Of a stretch of 64,000 nt of DNA, positions 27,227 to 35,914 are shown in pieces. This stretch comes from Citromicrobium bathyomarinum. GTDB lineage: Bacteria > Pseudomonadota > Alphaproteobacteria > Sphingomonadales > Sphingomonadaceae. A model generated the notes under the pieces. It saw only the letters and a program-made list of their open reading frames with translations. It made no database searches and was not told where the DNA came from. Where the stretch lies: positions 1,471,501 to 1,535,500 of the forward strand of contig CP155577.1 of assembly GCA_001306305.2 (NCBI GenBank), given 5' to 3'. The position numbers and the translations under genes were made by a program. Position 1 is the stretch's first letter. Each line of letters opens with the position of its first letter.

Positions 27227-27460
27227 ATGACGTCACGATATGTGACCATGCTTCTGGTGATCGCGGGCTTCGCGCTCGCCCCGGCAAGTATCCAGGCGTC
27301 TGACGACGACGACCGGCCGGGTGTCGCGATCTACCCCGGCCCGGGCGACTACGAGAGCTGCGACGAGTTCAACTGCTCCTGGGGCCAATGCGACGACAAT
27401 GGCTGTTCCGTGATCTTCACCTATCCGCGCCGCTACGAGGTTGCGCCGCCGCGTCCGTGA
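27227..27460 (+). CDS. Small secreted acidic protein with four cysteines
   Basis: A 77-residue protein with a signal peptide (residues 1-24, MTSRYVTMLLVIAGFALAP followed by SIQAS). The mature part of about 53 residues opens with a DDDDR acidic run and has Cys residues in YESCDEFNCSWGQCDDNGCSV, which could form two disulfides in the periplasm. It ends in a proline-rich tail. I do not recognise the family. A GAGAGGAG Shine-Dalgarno seven bases before the ATG supports the start, though it is buried in a hairpin. A nearby ATG at 27222 opens only a two-codon frame. It lies 129 bases after clpB. Confidence 0.75.
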   Translation: MTSRYVTMLLVIAGFALAPASIQASDDDDRPGVAIYPGPGDYESCDEFNCSWGQCDDNGCSVIFTYPRRYEVAPPRP

Positions 27461-27518
27461 TCCCGCGTGGACGAGCATCGTCGGACGCAGCGCCCGGCGA
27501 TCCACTACGGACAACAAA

Positions 27519-27544
27519 AAAGGCCCCGGTTTCCCGGGGCCTTT
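27519..27544. terminator. Bidirectional terminator between small secreted protein and TonB receptor
   Basis: AAAGGCCCCGG (27519-27529) pairs perfectly with CCGGGGCCTTT (27534-27544) around a TTTC loop, with further A residues on the left. It suits the minus-strand TonB receptor ending at 27567 (T-run on that strand) and the plus-strand gene ending at 27460. Confidence 0.85.
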
Positions 27545-27566
27545 CCTGTTTGGCTTGGTATCGCGC

Positions 27567-30500
27567 TTAGAAGTCGGCGCGGATACCGGCGTAGAAGTAA
27601 CGACCGAAGGTGTCGTACGGATCGCCACCGGCAGTGCCGAGCTGGCCGAACGGCGGCTGCTCGTCGAGCAGGTTGTCGACACCGACGTAGAAGTTGAACG
27701 CATCGTCCACATCCCAGTCGATCCGCACGTTGTGGTAGATCTTCATCGGGAAGGTCGGATCAGCGTACTGGTCGACGTTCGACGGATCGAGCGTGGTCAG
27801 TTCGCCCGGGGTACAGGTGCCGCCGGTGTAACCGGTCGAGCCCGAAGCGGGGCAACGGCCGATGTACGGGAAGGCACTTTCGTATGCACCCTTGGTCATT
27901 TCGTCGAGGAAGCGCATCGACCAGGTGAACTCGACATCACCGATGTCATAGCTCGCGCTGAACGAAGCTGCCCATTCCGGATCGCCAAGTTCGCCGCGGA
28001 TGCGGTTGGGAACTTCGCTGTCATCCGGGTTCTCGAAGAAGTCGAGCTTCAGGAGGTGCGTAGCGATTGCACGAACCCGCAGGCGGTGATCGTTTTCGAA
28101 CGTGTAGTTGTACTGCAGATCGAAATCGATGCCTTCGGTCTTACGCGACGCAAAGTTGATCCCGCTCGACAGCAGCGCCGGGTCGCTGAACAGACCGGTC
28201 GTCGGGTCACGCGAAATCGACACACAGTACGGGTTGTTGATCCCGTTCGCGTCGTTGTAGCAGTTGTTCAGGATCGTCTGCGGACCCAACGTCGCGATCT
28301 GATCTTCGATCTCGATGTTGTAGTAGTCGACCGTGAAGCTCAGGCCCGGCACGAAGCGCGGCTGAAGCACCACACCGAGAGTGAGCGACTTGCCCTTTTC
28401 CTCGATCAGGTTCGGGTTGCCGCCCGAGGTGTAGGCAGTCGACTGCGAGCGAGCCAGACAGTTCACGAACGGATCGCCAATGTCCAGCAGGCTGGGATCG
28501 ACGATGCCGGCACAGGCTGCTGCGATCGCCGGGGTGATCGTCGCGGGGACGCCGGCGGCGGCACAGTTGGCAGCCCGGTTCGGGTTGTTGGTGATGTTCT
28601 GCGCATCGCAGGGGTCGGCCAGGAAGCCGAAGTTCTGCGAAGCGGGCGAGAACAGGTCGCTCTGGGTCGGAGCACGCACCGAGGTAGCGTATGCCGCACG
28701 GAACCGGATGTCCGGGATCGGGGCGTAGATACCGTTGATGTTGTAGGCCCAGACGGTGCCGGTGGCGGTGTTGTAGTCCGACACGCGCGCCGCACCCGAG
28801 ATCGTCAGCTCATCCGCGAACGGAAGATCGGCGAGCAGCGGGATCGCGACTTCGGCGAAGCCTTCCAGAACTTCGAGCTTCGGCGGATCGAAGGTCGGGA
28901 TCTGGTTGAGGAAGGTACCACCCGCCTGCACCAGCTCGTCGAACGCGCTGTAAGCGGTTTCGGTACGATACTCGGTGCCGAAAGCGAAGGCGATCGGGCC
29001 GCCCGGCAGTTCGAACAGCTGCGACAGGTCGCCCGAGACGCTCGCCAGAATGTCGAACTCTTCGGCCTTTTCGTCGCGGGTCGTCGTGGTGTTCACGAAG
29101 TCCAGCGCGGCCTGGCTCGGTGCGCCGAAGCCGAACACGTTGATCGGCACACAGTCCGGACGGGTCACGGTGACCTGGTTCACGCGGCAGACGATCTCGC
29201 CCTGGGCGTTACGAGCAGCGTCGAGAGCCAGCAGGAAGCCGTCTTCGTTGCCGTCGAGGTCGAACAGCTTGAGGTTGTTCAGCGATTCGAGGTGCGATTC
29301 GAAGCGGCCATAGTTGACCGAAACTTCGTACTGCCAGTCTTCGTTGAAGGTACCTTCGACGCCGGCAACGACGCGGTAGGTGTCACGGCTCTGGAATTCG
29401 CCGCGGCCACCGAAGTCGACGTTGAAGCGCGAGATGGTGAACGGGGTGGCGTCACGGGTCGCGTTACAGAAACCGATCCCTGCCAGCGTGTTGAACGCCT
29501 GGTCGGTCAGGAACGGGTTGTCGCAGCGCAGGTTGGAGCCGCCGCCGAAGAAGCCCGGGATGGAACCCTGGAAGAAGCTCGGCTGGCCTTCCTGAATTGC
29601 GTCCACGTGGGCGTACTTGGCTTCGATGAAGGGCTGGAAGCCTTCGCTGAACTCGTAACGGGCCAGCAGGTTGACCGTGTAGCGTTCGAGGCCGGCAGCG
29701 AGCTGACCGGTGTTACGCAGGGTCGAACCTGCGCCGCCGATGACGTTGCTGGTGTACGAACCCAGCGCGTCACGCGGGCGCGAGCGGATGATCGAGCCGT
29801 CCGGCTGGAACACGAGGATGCTGCGATCGCCGTACGCGCCAAGGAAGCCGCCATCGGAGATGTTGTTGTTGGTCACGCCGCACAGCGGAGCGGTATCGAT
29901 GATGCCGTCGGTGCCGTTGGGCTCACCGCCGGTCGGTTCGACCGTGTTGTACTGGCAACGGCCGCTGAAAGCGCCGGTCAGTTCGTCGCGGTCGCGGAAG
30001 TAGAGCGGGTCGGCATTCGCATATTCGGCAGCGATCGCGATGTTACCGCGACCGTCGGCGAAGTTGGTGCCCCACACACCGGCGACGAACTGCGTCGCGC
30101 GATCGCCGCGCTCCGAGATGCCGGCCTGGCCGCGCAGCGACAGACCGTCGTAGTCGCGCTTGAGGACGAAGTTGACGACACCGGCAACCGCGTCCGAACC
30201 GTAAATCGCGGAGTTACCGCCGGTCACGACGTCGACACGCTCGAGCAGGTCGGTCGGGATGGTGTTCACGTCGACCAGGTAATCGCCGGGCAGGGCCGTG
30301 ATGTGGCGACGACCGTTGACGAGAACCAGCGTACGGCTGGTGCCGAGGCCGCGAAGGTCGAGCAGGTTGAGGCCTGCGGTACCGATGAAGCGGGTCGAGT
30401 TGCCCTGGCTGAAGGTGGTACGCAGCGACGGAAGGTCGTTCAGCGCGTCACCGAGCGAGATGTCGCCCTGATCGGTCAGTTCGCCGGCGGTGACCGAGGT

Positions 30501-30761
30501 CAGCGGCACGGGCGAGGAAATGCTGGGGCGCGCAATGCGCGAACCGGTAACGACGATCATGCCTTCCGCAGGAACGGCGGCACTGGAATCGACGGGCTCG
30601 GACGTGTCGCACACGCCATTGTCGTTGGCATCGACGCAATCGGCTTCATCCGCGGTGGTGTCCTGCGCGAAGGCAGGCGCGCCGAAAGCAAGAGCCGCAA
30701 CGCCGGCGGTCGCAAAAAGCGCCCCGCGACAACGTGCGACGGTGGAGTAACTGGTTTTCAT
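27567..30761 (-). CDS. TonB-dependent receptor with N-terminal calcium-loop-like segment
   Basis: Outer-membrane active transporter of 1064 residues. Residues 1-33 are a signal peptide (GAPAFAQ). Residues 41-55 contain a Cys-bounded loop, D44-x-N-x-N-G-x-x-D-x-x-E55, in EF-hand/thrombospondin-3 style. The plug begins with the TonB-box-like IVVTGSRI (about 69-76) and includes LRGLGTSRTLVLVNGRR and YGSDAVAGVVNFVLKR. The remaining 850 residues are beta-barrel with typical FVPGLSFTVDYYNIEIED near the end and a terminal aromatic (RADF). The substrate is unknown; this subfamily in sphingomonads is often linked to oligosaccharide or peptide uptake. The ATG at 30761 has GGGGGAAAG upstream. Confidence 0.95.
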   Translation of the reverse strand: MKTSYSTVARCRGALFATAGVAALAFGAPAFAQDTTADEADCVDANDNGVCDTSEPVDSSAAVPAEGMIVVTGSRIARPSISSPVPLTSVTAGELTDQGDISLGDALNDLPSLRTTFSQGNSTRFIGTAGLNLLDLRGLGTSRTLVLVNGRRHITALPGDYLVDVNTIPTDLLERVDVVTGGNSAIYGSDAVAGVVNFVLKRDYDGLSLRGQAGISERGDRATQFVAGVWGTNFADGRGNIAIAAEYANADPLYFRDRDELTGAFSGRCQYNTVEPTGGEPNGTDGIIDTAPLCGVTNNNISDGGFLGAYGDRSILVFQPDGSIIRSRPRDALGSYTSNVIGGAGSTLRNTGQLAAGLERYTVNLLARYEFSEGFQPFIEAKYAHVDAIQEGQPSFFQGSIPGFFGGGSNLRCDNPFLTDQAFNTLAGIGFCNATRDATPFTISRFNVDFGGRGEFQSRDTYRVVAGVEGTFNEDWQYEVSVNYGRFESHLESLNNLKLFDLDGNEDGFLLALDAARNAQGEIVCRVNQVTVTRPDCVPINVFGFGAPSQAALDFVNTTTTRDEKAEEFDILASVSGDLSQLFELPGGPIAFAFGTEYRTETAYSAFDELVQAGGTFLNQIPTFDPPKLEVLEGFAEVAIPLLADLPFADELTISGAARVSDYNTATGTVWAYNINGIYAPIPDIRFRAAYATSVRAPTQSDLFSPASQNFGFLADPCDAQNITNNPNRAANCAAAGVPATITPAIAAACAGIVDPSLLDIGDPFVNCLARSQSTAYTSGGNPNLIEEKGKSLTLGVVLQPRFVPGLSFTVDYYNIEIEDQIATLGPQTILNNCYNDANGINNPYCVSISRDPTTGLFSDPALLSSGINFASRKTEGIDFDLQYNYTFENDHRLRVRAIATHLLKLDFFENPDDSEVPNRIRGELGDPEWAASFSASYDIGDVEFTWSMRFLDEMTKGAYESAFPYIGRCPASGSTGYTGGTCTPGELTTLDPSNVDQYADPTFPMKIYHNVRIDWDVDDAFNFYVGVDNLLDEQPPFGQLGTAGGDPYDTFGRYFYAGIRADF

Positions 30762-30918
30762 CTGATCTTTCCCCCAAGAAAGAGCCGGCTGCGACCCGGC
30801 GAAATGAGTTGCGCAAACTTCCAAAAGCAGGTGGCCCCGTTTTTGTGACTTTCGGCCATGCTGAAGGGCGTGCCCTGGCGCAATCGAAAAGCTTGAGCGT
30901 GAGAGGCTTTGTTGGTCC

Positions 30919-30938
30919 ATGTTGCACTTTCGCAACAT
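30919..30938. promoter_or_regulatory. Palindrome upstream of the TonB receptor
   Basis: ATGTTGC (30919-30925) and GCAACAT (30932-30938) form a perfect 7-base inverted repeat with a six-base spacer, about 160 bases before the receptor start on its own upstream side. Size and symmetry fit a dimeric repressor operator. No regulator gene is adjacent. Confidence 0.4.
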
Positions 30939-31032
30939 CGAGAAGTCGGCTCGGTGACACGACTTGCGAACGCACCGGTCGCCGGCGCTTTTCGTCTGCC
31001 GGATCGCCAGTGCTGGCCCGCAGGCCGGATGG

Positions 31033-31557
31033 CTATTCGATCCGTACGCCCTTGACCCCGAGCTGGCCGTTCACACGAATGAAGAAGGAGCCGAGCGCAG
31101 CGCGCTTGAACACGACGGCCTGACCGCTCTTGGGCGGATTGAAGCGCATCGGTGGGTTGGAAATCTGCCACACCGAGCCTTCCTCGGTCGTTATGAGGTA
31201 GCCGCTACGGCCATAGGGGGCGACCCGGGTTATGGTGGTCTCCAGCAGGTCCATGTCTTCTTTGTCGTCGCTGCCGAACAGGCCCTTGGGAATCGTGAAG
31301 CCGAACAGCTTGCGCTTTGTCTGGCGGACCTCCTCGCGGTCGACCAGGCGGACCTCGCCTTCCTCGCTCGCGGCGACCACTGCGCCGACCTCGCGGTCGT
31401 AGCAGGCGAGACGGGCCTCGGGCTCCTCGATCGAGCGACATGCTGCGAGCCGGTCGAGATAGCCGGGCGAATCATCCTGGGCGAGCGCCGGTGAGGCCAG
31501 GCCGACAAGGGCGATCGAGAGGGCGGCCGCGGGGAGGGAAATTTTCGGTCCGGTCAT
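31033..31557 (-). CDS. Small exported protein of unknown function
   Basis: A 174-residue protein with a signal peptide (residues 1-26, ALVGLASPALAQ). The mature N-terminus has YLDRLAACRSIEEPEARLACYDRE, a two-cysteine motif (CR...LACYD) recurrent in proteobacterial periplasmic proteins. The second half forms beta strands (ETTITRVAPYGRSGYLITT, SVWQISNPPMRF, AVVFKRAALGSFFIRVNG), resembling a small OB- or SH3-like barrel. It lies between two TonB receptors, reading away from the second. The start at 31557 (MTGPKIS) gives a clean signal peptide; an upstream in-frame ATG adds 16 basic residues. Function unknown. Confidence 0.8.
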   Translation of the reverse strand: MTGPKISLPAAALSIALVGLASPALAQDDSPGYLDRLAACRSIEEPEARLACYDREVGAVVAASEEGEVRLVDREEVRQTKRKLFGFTIPKGLFGSDDKEDMDLLETTITRVAPYGRSGYLITTEEGSVWQISNPPMRFNPPKSGQAVVFKRAALGSFFIRVNGQLGVKGVRIE

Positions 31558-31778
31558 GGGTCTGCGAAAGCCTCTTCGTTTCGATTTCTGGGCGCTTGGT
31601 AGCACGGCGTGTCGTGTGCGAAACTGTCACCGAAAAGTCACAGGCGCATGCTCTCCGGGCCGGTTGGTACGCGGTCCTTATTGAAAGCGAGCGGTCCGGT
31701 GACCTAGAGCAGGCCCATCGGAAACAAGCTCCGAGAAATTTGTGCGCTCATTGGCGCATTCCTACGAAGGGGACTTCA

Positions 31779-34739
31779 ATGACCAACCGTTTTAACAAGG
31801 CGGCCTTGCTTGCTGGGACCGTGATGGCCGGCGCGGTGTTTGCCACGCCCGCCATGGCGCAGGGTACCCCGGACGAGCCCGCGCTCGAAACCGGTGCGTC
31901 CGAGCCCAATGGCGAACTGATCGTCGTCACCGGTTCGCGCATCGCCCGTCGCGACCTCGAAACTGCGGCTCCGGTTGCGGTCGTGAACTCGGAAGAGTTC
32001 GAACTGTCGGGTTCGGTCAACGTCGAAAGCGTGATCAACACCCTGCCGCAGGTTGTGCCGGGCACGACCTCGTTCTCGAACAACCCGGGCGATGGCACGG
32101 CGACGCTGAACCTTCGCGGTCTCGGCGCAACCCGCACGCTGGTGCTGGTCAATGGCCGTCGCTGGATGTTCTACAACACCGACCAGGTCGTCGACCTCAA
32201 CACCATTCCGCAGTTCCTGCTTGAATCGGTCGACGTTGTGACCGGTGGTGCTTCGGCCGTTTACGGTTCGGACGCGATCGCCGGGGTCGTCAACTTCCGC
32301 CTCAAGGATGTGCAGGGCGTCGAAGTCGGTGGCCAGTACTCGCTGACCGAGCGTGGCGACGGTGCGCGCTACGAAGTGCACGGTGCGATCGGCAGCGAAT
32401 TCGCCGATGGCCGCGGTAGCGCCACGGTCTATGCCGAATACTACAAGCGCGATTCGATCTTCCAGGGCGACCGCGACTTCTCGAACTTCGCCCTCGGCGG
32501 TGAGACCGACGGCGGCGACCTGCAGCAGTTCGGTTCCTCGACCCTGCCCAGCGGTGTGCTCCGCTACCTCGGCGGTGCGCAGGGCAACACCGGCCTTCCC
32601 GCCGGGACCGAATTCGGTGCAGCGGGCGCTTCGGGCTTCGGCACCGGCGTCGTCTTCGACCAGCCGCGTGACTTCCGTCGTCGTACAGGCGATCTCTACA
32701 ACTACGCTCCGGTGAACTACCTGCAGCTTCCGCAGGAACGTTACCTGCTCGGCGGCTATGCCGACTACGAGCTGGGCGGCGGTCACCGTGCCTACGCCGA
32801 AGTTTCCTACGTCAACAACCAGGTTGAAGCCGCACTGGCAGCAACCCCGGTGACCGGCAACTTCAACGTCGATCTGGCAACCGTGCAGCCGTTCCTCGTG
32901 GCAGGCGACTTCGCACAGCTGCAGGCGATCGACGCGGCGGAAAGCGCACAGAACGCGCTGGACGGCGTGGCTGACGATCCGGGCGTGGTGAACTTCTACG
33001 TTCAGCGTCGTATCGTCGAAACCGGCCTGCGCCAGAACCTCGACGAGCGTAACTCCTTCCGTATCCTCGGCGGGATCACCGGCCCGATCGGCGATTACCT
33101 GAACTACGATGCCTACTACATGTATGCGCGTACTCGGAACGCCAACATCCAGCAGGGCAACATCTCGCGCTCGAACTTCCAGGCCGGGCTGGACGGCACG
33201 GGCACCCCGATCAACATCTTCGGCCCCGGCACGCTGACGCCGGAAATGGTCGACTCGATCACCATCCAGGCACAGAACGGCGATATTTCGTCGCTTCAGG
33301 TCGCAACGGCGGTGATCTCGGGTACGTTCGGCGACTTCGCCATCACTGAGGCATCCGATCCGGTCGGCTTCGCCGTCGGTGGCGAATACCGCAAGGTTGC
33401 CGCGCAGTTCATTCCGGATACCGCGCTCGCTTCGGGTGACGTCATCGGCTTCAACGCCGGTGAGCCCACCAATGGCGATTACGATGTCCGCGAACTGTTC
33501 GCCGAACTCGCGATCCCGGTCCGCTTCGGTACCGCAGCTCTCGATATCTCGGGTGCGGCGCGCTACTCCGACTATTCGAGCGGCACGATCGGTGGCGTTT
33601 GGACCTATGCCGGTGGCGTCGAATTCGCGCCGATCCCGGACATCAAGCTGCGTGCGCAGTATCAGCGTGCGGTTCGCGCTCCCAACGTGGGTGAACTGTT
33701 CGGTGGTCTGGCGATCGGCTTCCCGGGTGCGACCGACCCCTGTGCGGTTGCCGGTGCGCAGAACGATGCCACGCTCAACGCGCTGTGCATCGCGACCGGT
33801 GTTGCGCCGGGCAGCGTTGGTGACCCCAACATCCGTCCGGACACCCAGGTGCCCGCCATCTTCGGTGGTAACGCCGCTCTGGGCGAGGAAACCTCGGACA
33901 GCTACACCTTCGGTGTGGTGCTGCAGCCGCGGTTCATCCCGGGTCTCTCGATCACGGCCGACTACTTCAACTTCAAGATTGAAGACGCGATCGCGACCTT
34001 CGGTGGCGGCCTGAACAGCACCCTGAACCTGTGCTACAACGTCGTTCAGGACATCAACAGCGAGTACTGCCAGGTCATCGTCGGCACCCGTCAGGGCAAC
34101 GGCGCGATCACCACGGCGAACCCGCCGCTGCTGAACCAGGCGAACGTTGCGAAGCTCGAAGTGTCGGGCATCGACTTCCAGGTCGCTTACGGGACGAGCC
34201 TGCCGTTCTCGCTCTTCACCGACACCGGTGAGCAGCGTCTGCAGCTGTCCTTCCTCGGCACCTGGACCGAGAAGAGCGATCTGTACCCGGTGCAGGGCTT
34301 CGACACCGTCAACGAATGTGCGGGCCGCTTCGGCGCGACCTGTGGCGAACCGACGCCTGAGTTCAAGTGGACCAGCCGTGCCTCGTTCATCGATGGCCCG
34401 GTCACCACTTCGCTCCGCTGGCGTCATGTCGGTTCGGTCACCGATGACGATGACACGCTGGACTACACGCAGTTCAACGGGGTCGAGAAGATCGATGCCT
34501 ACGACCTGCTTGACCTGACGTTCTCCTATGCGGCGAGCGAAGCGCTGACCCTGAGCGTGGGTGTGAACAACCTGTTCGACACGCTGCCGGGTACGCCTCT
34601 GTTCGATGCCAATGGTATCGTCACCAACCGTCCGAACAGCCTCCTGCTTGGCGACAACCAGGAACAGGCCAACACCTACCCGAGCACTTACGACGTGCTG
34701 GGCCGCGACTTCTTCGTCAGCGCGATGATCAAGTTCTAG
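31779..34739 (+). CDS. TonB-dependent receptor
   Basis: Outer-membrane transporter of 986 residues, with a signal peptide ending ATPAMAQ (residues 1-28). IVVTGSRIARRDLETAAPVAV opens the plug, followed by LRGLGATRTLVLVNGRRWMF and VYGSDAIAGVVNFRLKD. The barrel contains IPDIKLRAQYQRAVRAPNV and FIPGLSITADYFNFKIEDAI, and ends ...DFFVSAMIKF with the aromatic terminal residue recognised by the BAM machinery. It is related to, but clearly diverged from, the receptor at 27567-30761 and lacks the calcium-like loop. The start ATG follows GAAGGGGA. The frame is open far upstream, but that part is antisense to the exported-protein gene. Confidence 0.96.
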   Translation: MTNRFNKAALLAGTVMAGAVFATPAMAQGTPDEPALETGASEPNGELIVVTGSRIARRDLETAAPVAVVNSEEFELSGSVNVESVINTLPQVVPGTTSFSNNPGDGTATLNLRGLGATRTLVLVNGRRWMFYNTDQVVDLNTIPQFLLESVDVVTGGASAVYGSDAIAGVVNFRLKDVQGVEVGGQYSLTERGDGARYEVHGAIGSEFADGRGSATVYAEYYKRDSIFQGDRDFSNFALGGETDGGDLQQFGSSTLPSGVLRYLGGAQGNTGLPAGTEFGAAGASGFGTGVVFDQPRDFRRRTGDLYNYAPVNYLQLPQERYLLGGYADYELGGGHRAYAEVSYVNNQVEAALAATPVTGNFNVDLATVQPFLVAGDFAQLQAIDAAESAQNALDGVADDPGVVNFYVQRRIVETGLRQNLDERNSFRILGGITGPIGDYLNYDAYYMYARTRNANIQQGNISRSNFQAGLDGTGTPINIFGPGTLTPEMVDSITIQAQNGDISSLQVATAVISGTFGDFAITEASDPVGFAVGGEYRKVAAQFIPDTALASGDVIGFNAGEPTNGDYDVRELFAELAIPVRFGTAALDISGAARYSDYSSGTIGGVWTYAGGVEFAPIPDIKLRAQYQRAVRAPNVGELFGGLAIGFPGATDPCAVAGAQNDATLNALCIATGVAPGSVGDPNIRPDTQVPAIFGGNAALGEETSDSYTFGVVLQPRFIPGLSITADYFNFKIEDAIATFGGGLNSTLNLCYNVVQDINSEYCQVIVGTRQGNGAITTANPPLLNQANVAKLEVSGIDFQVAYGTSLPFSLFTDTGEQRLQLSFLGTWTEKSDLYPVQGFDTVNECAGRFGATCGEPTPEFKWTSRASFIDGPVTTSLRWRHVGSVTDDDDTLDYTQFNGVEKIDAYDLLDLTFSYAASEALTLSVGVNNLFDTLPGTPLFDANGIVTNRPNSLLLGDNQEQANTYPSTYDVLGRDFFVSAMIKF

Positions 34740-34766
34740 TCACGCGCGGCGAAAGCCGAAAAAAGG

Positions 34767-34798
34767 CGGCGGGCTCTTCGGAGCCCGCCGTTTTTTTT
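34767..34798 (+). terminator. Strong intrinsic terminator
   Basis: A perfect 10-base-pair stem (CGGCGGGCTC / GAGCCCGCCG) around a UUCG tetraloop, followed by eight T. It lies 27 bases after the TonB receptor stop. The 200 bases between it and the convergent methyltransferase gene show nothing else, apart from a small CTCGG/CCGAG hairpin near 34,940. Confidence 0.95.
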
Positions 34799-34999
34799 GT
34801 GCAAGCGATGGACGCAGGCAATTTTGCGGAGAGGGGATATGCCGCGCGATCGGATGGCTGCTCGGGGCGCAGGCGTCCTCTCGGAAAGAGTGCGGGAGCA
34901 GGTTTACCCGCTCGTCACGCCGCAGGCCGCGCTACGGACCCTCGGTTGATCCGAGAACTGCTGACCGTCTGGCCAGGGAAGCTTGCCGCGCGTCGGGCG

Positions 35000-35914
35000 T
35001 CAGGCGCGTTTGAGCGCGATCATCTCCGCAAAGACCCGACCGGCAGCATCGCTCAGCTCCTCGGTCTCGCTCACTGCGAGCCCGGCGGCGGCGAATGCGC
35101 CGAGGAAACCGTCCCGCGCGTCGGCCGTCGCGCAGGCGGCCTCAAGCGAGGCGATCCGCGCCAACTCGTTCCGTGCCTGTGCCTCGATCCGGTCGAGCAG
35201 AGTGGCAATCCCCGTCGCGGTATCGCCCGCCTGCGCGCCCATCAGCAGCGAGCGCCGCACGGCTTCGGGTATCTCCCAGGCGGCCGACTGGTCGCCATGC
35301 TTCGTCCGCCCTTGCTCGACGATTTCTGCGACCATCACGGTCGCATCGGGCCATGGCGGCGGCTCGTCATTCAGTGCGGCCTTGGTCTTGGCCATCAGGC
35401 TGATCTCATCGACGACCCAGCGGATCTGTTCGGCGCGGGCGATGTTGTGCGACAGGATCGCGCCGTCGCCACGGTGGATCACCGTGCCCACCGCCGCATC
35501 TTCGCTGGCCACGCGGGCGATCTCCTGCGCCACTTGCGGCGTGTTGCCATATTCGATGCCGAACTGGCTGACGATTGCATCGAAGCTAGCGTCTGCGAAA
35601 GGAAGGTCTTCCATCGCGGTCGCCGGACGAAGATCGACGCCCGGCGGTGGTTGAGGCAGTTGCGGTGCCAGATCGATCCCGGTCAGCACCGCATCCGGGC
35701 GACCGGTGCCGATCCAGTGAAGCACGCGCGCATCCCCGGTGGCGAGATCGAGCACCCGCGCGCCCTGCGGCAGGCGCGAGGCGAAGGCGCGCCACGTCCG
35801 TTCCAGTGTTGCGAAAACCGATTGCCAGCGCGCGGGCAGGCACCCGGTGCTGCCATGCGCCCCCTGCTGCGCCCAGAATTCACTCCAGGCGTGATCCGTC
35901 GTCGTCTGTCCCAT
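35000..35914 (-). CDS. Class I SAM-dependent methyltransferase
   Basis: A 304-residue enzyme of the Methyltransf_11/25 type. The SAM-binding motif I is VLDLATGDARVLHW (about 54-67), motif II aspartate is in LTGIDLAPQ, and motif IV is the FADASFDAIVSQFGIEY region. After residue 130 the sequence departs from common ubiquinone-type enzymes, with an insertion of charged helices. The start at 35914 overlaps the end of the TPR-oxygenase gene by 35 bases, so it is coupled to it. A substrate cannot be named; the neighbours suggest protein or small-molecule modification (inference). Confidence 0.85.
   Translation of the reverse strand: MGQTTTDHAWSEFWAQQGAHGSTGCLPARWQSVFATLERTWRAFASRLPQGARVLDLATGDARVLHWIGTGRPDAVLTGIDLAPQLPQPPPGVDLRPATAMEDLPFADASFDAIVSQFGIEYGNTPQVAQEIARVASEDAAVGTVIHRGDGAILSHNIARAEQIRWVVDEISLMAKTKAALNDEPPPWPDATVMVAEIVEQGRTKHGDQSAAWEIPEAVRRSLLMGAQAGDTATGIATLLDRIEAQARNELARIASLEAACATADARDGFLGAFAAAGLAVSETEELSDAAGRVFAEMIALKRA

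Noticed and set aside
27441-30848. Plus-strand open frame of over 1100 codons across the TonB receptor
   Set aside because: It mirrors the receptor reading frame in reverse complement, has no recognisable motifs and no plausible start signal.
31776-34427. Minus-strand open frame of about 880 codons opposite the second TonB receptor
   Set aside because: Same explanation: an antisense shadow of a highly expressed gene with strong codon bias.
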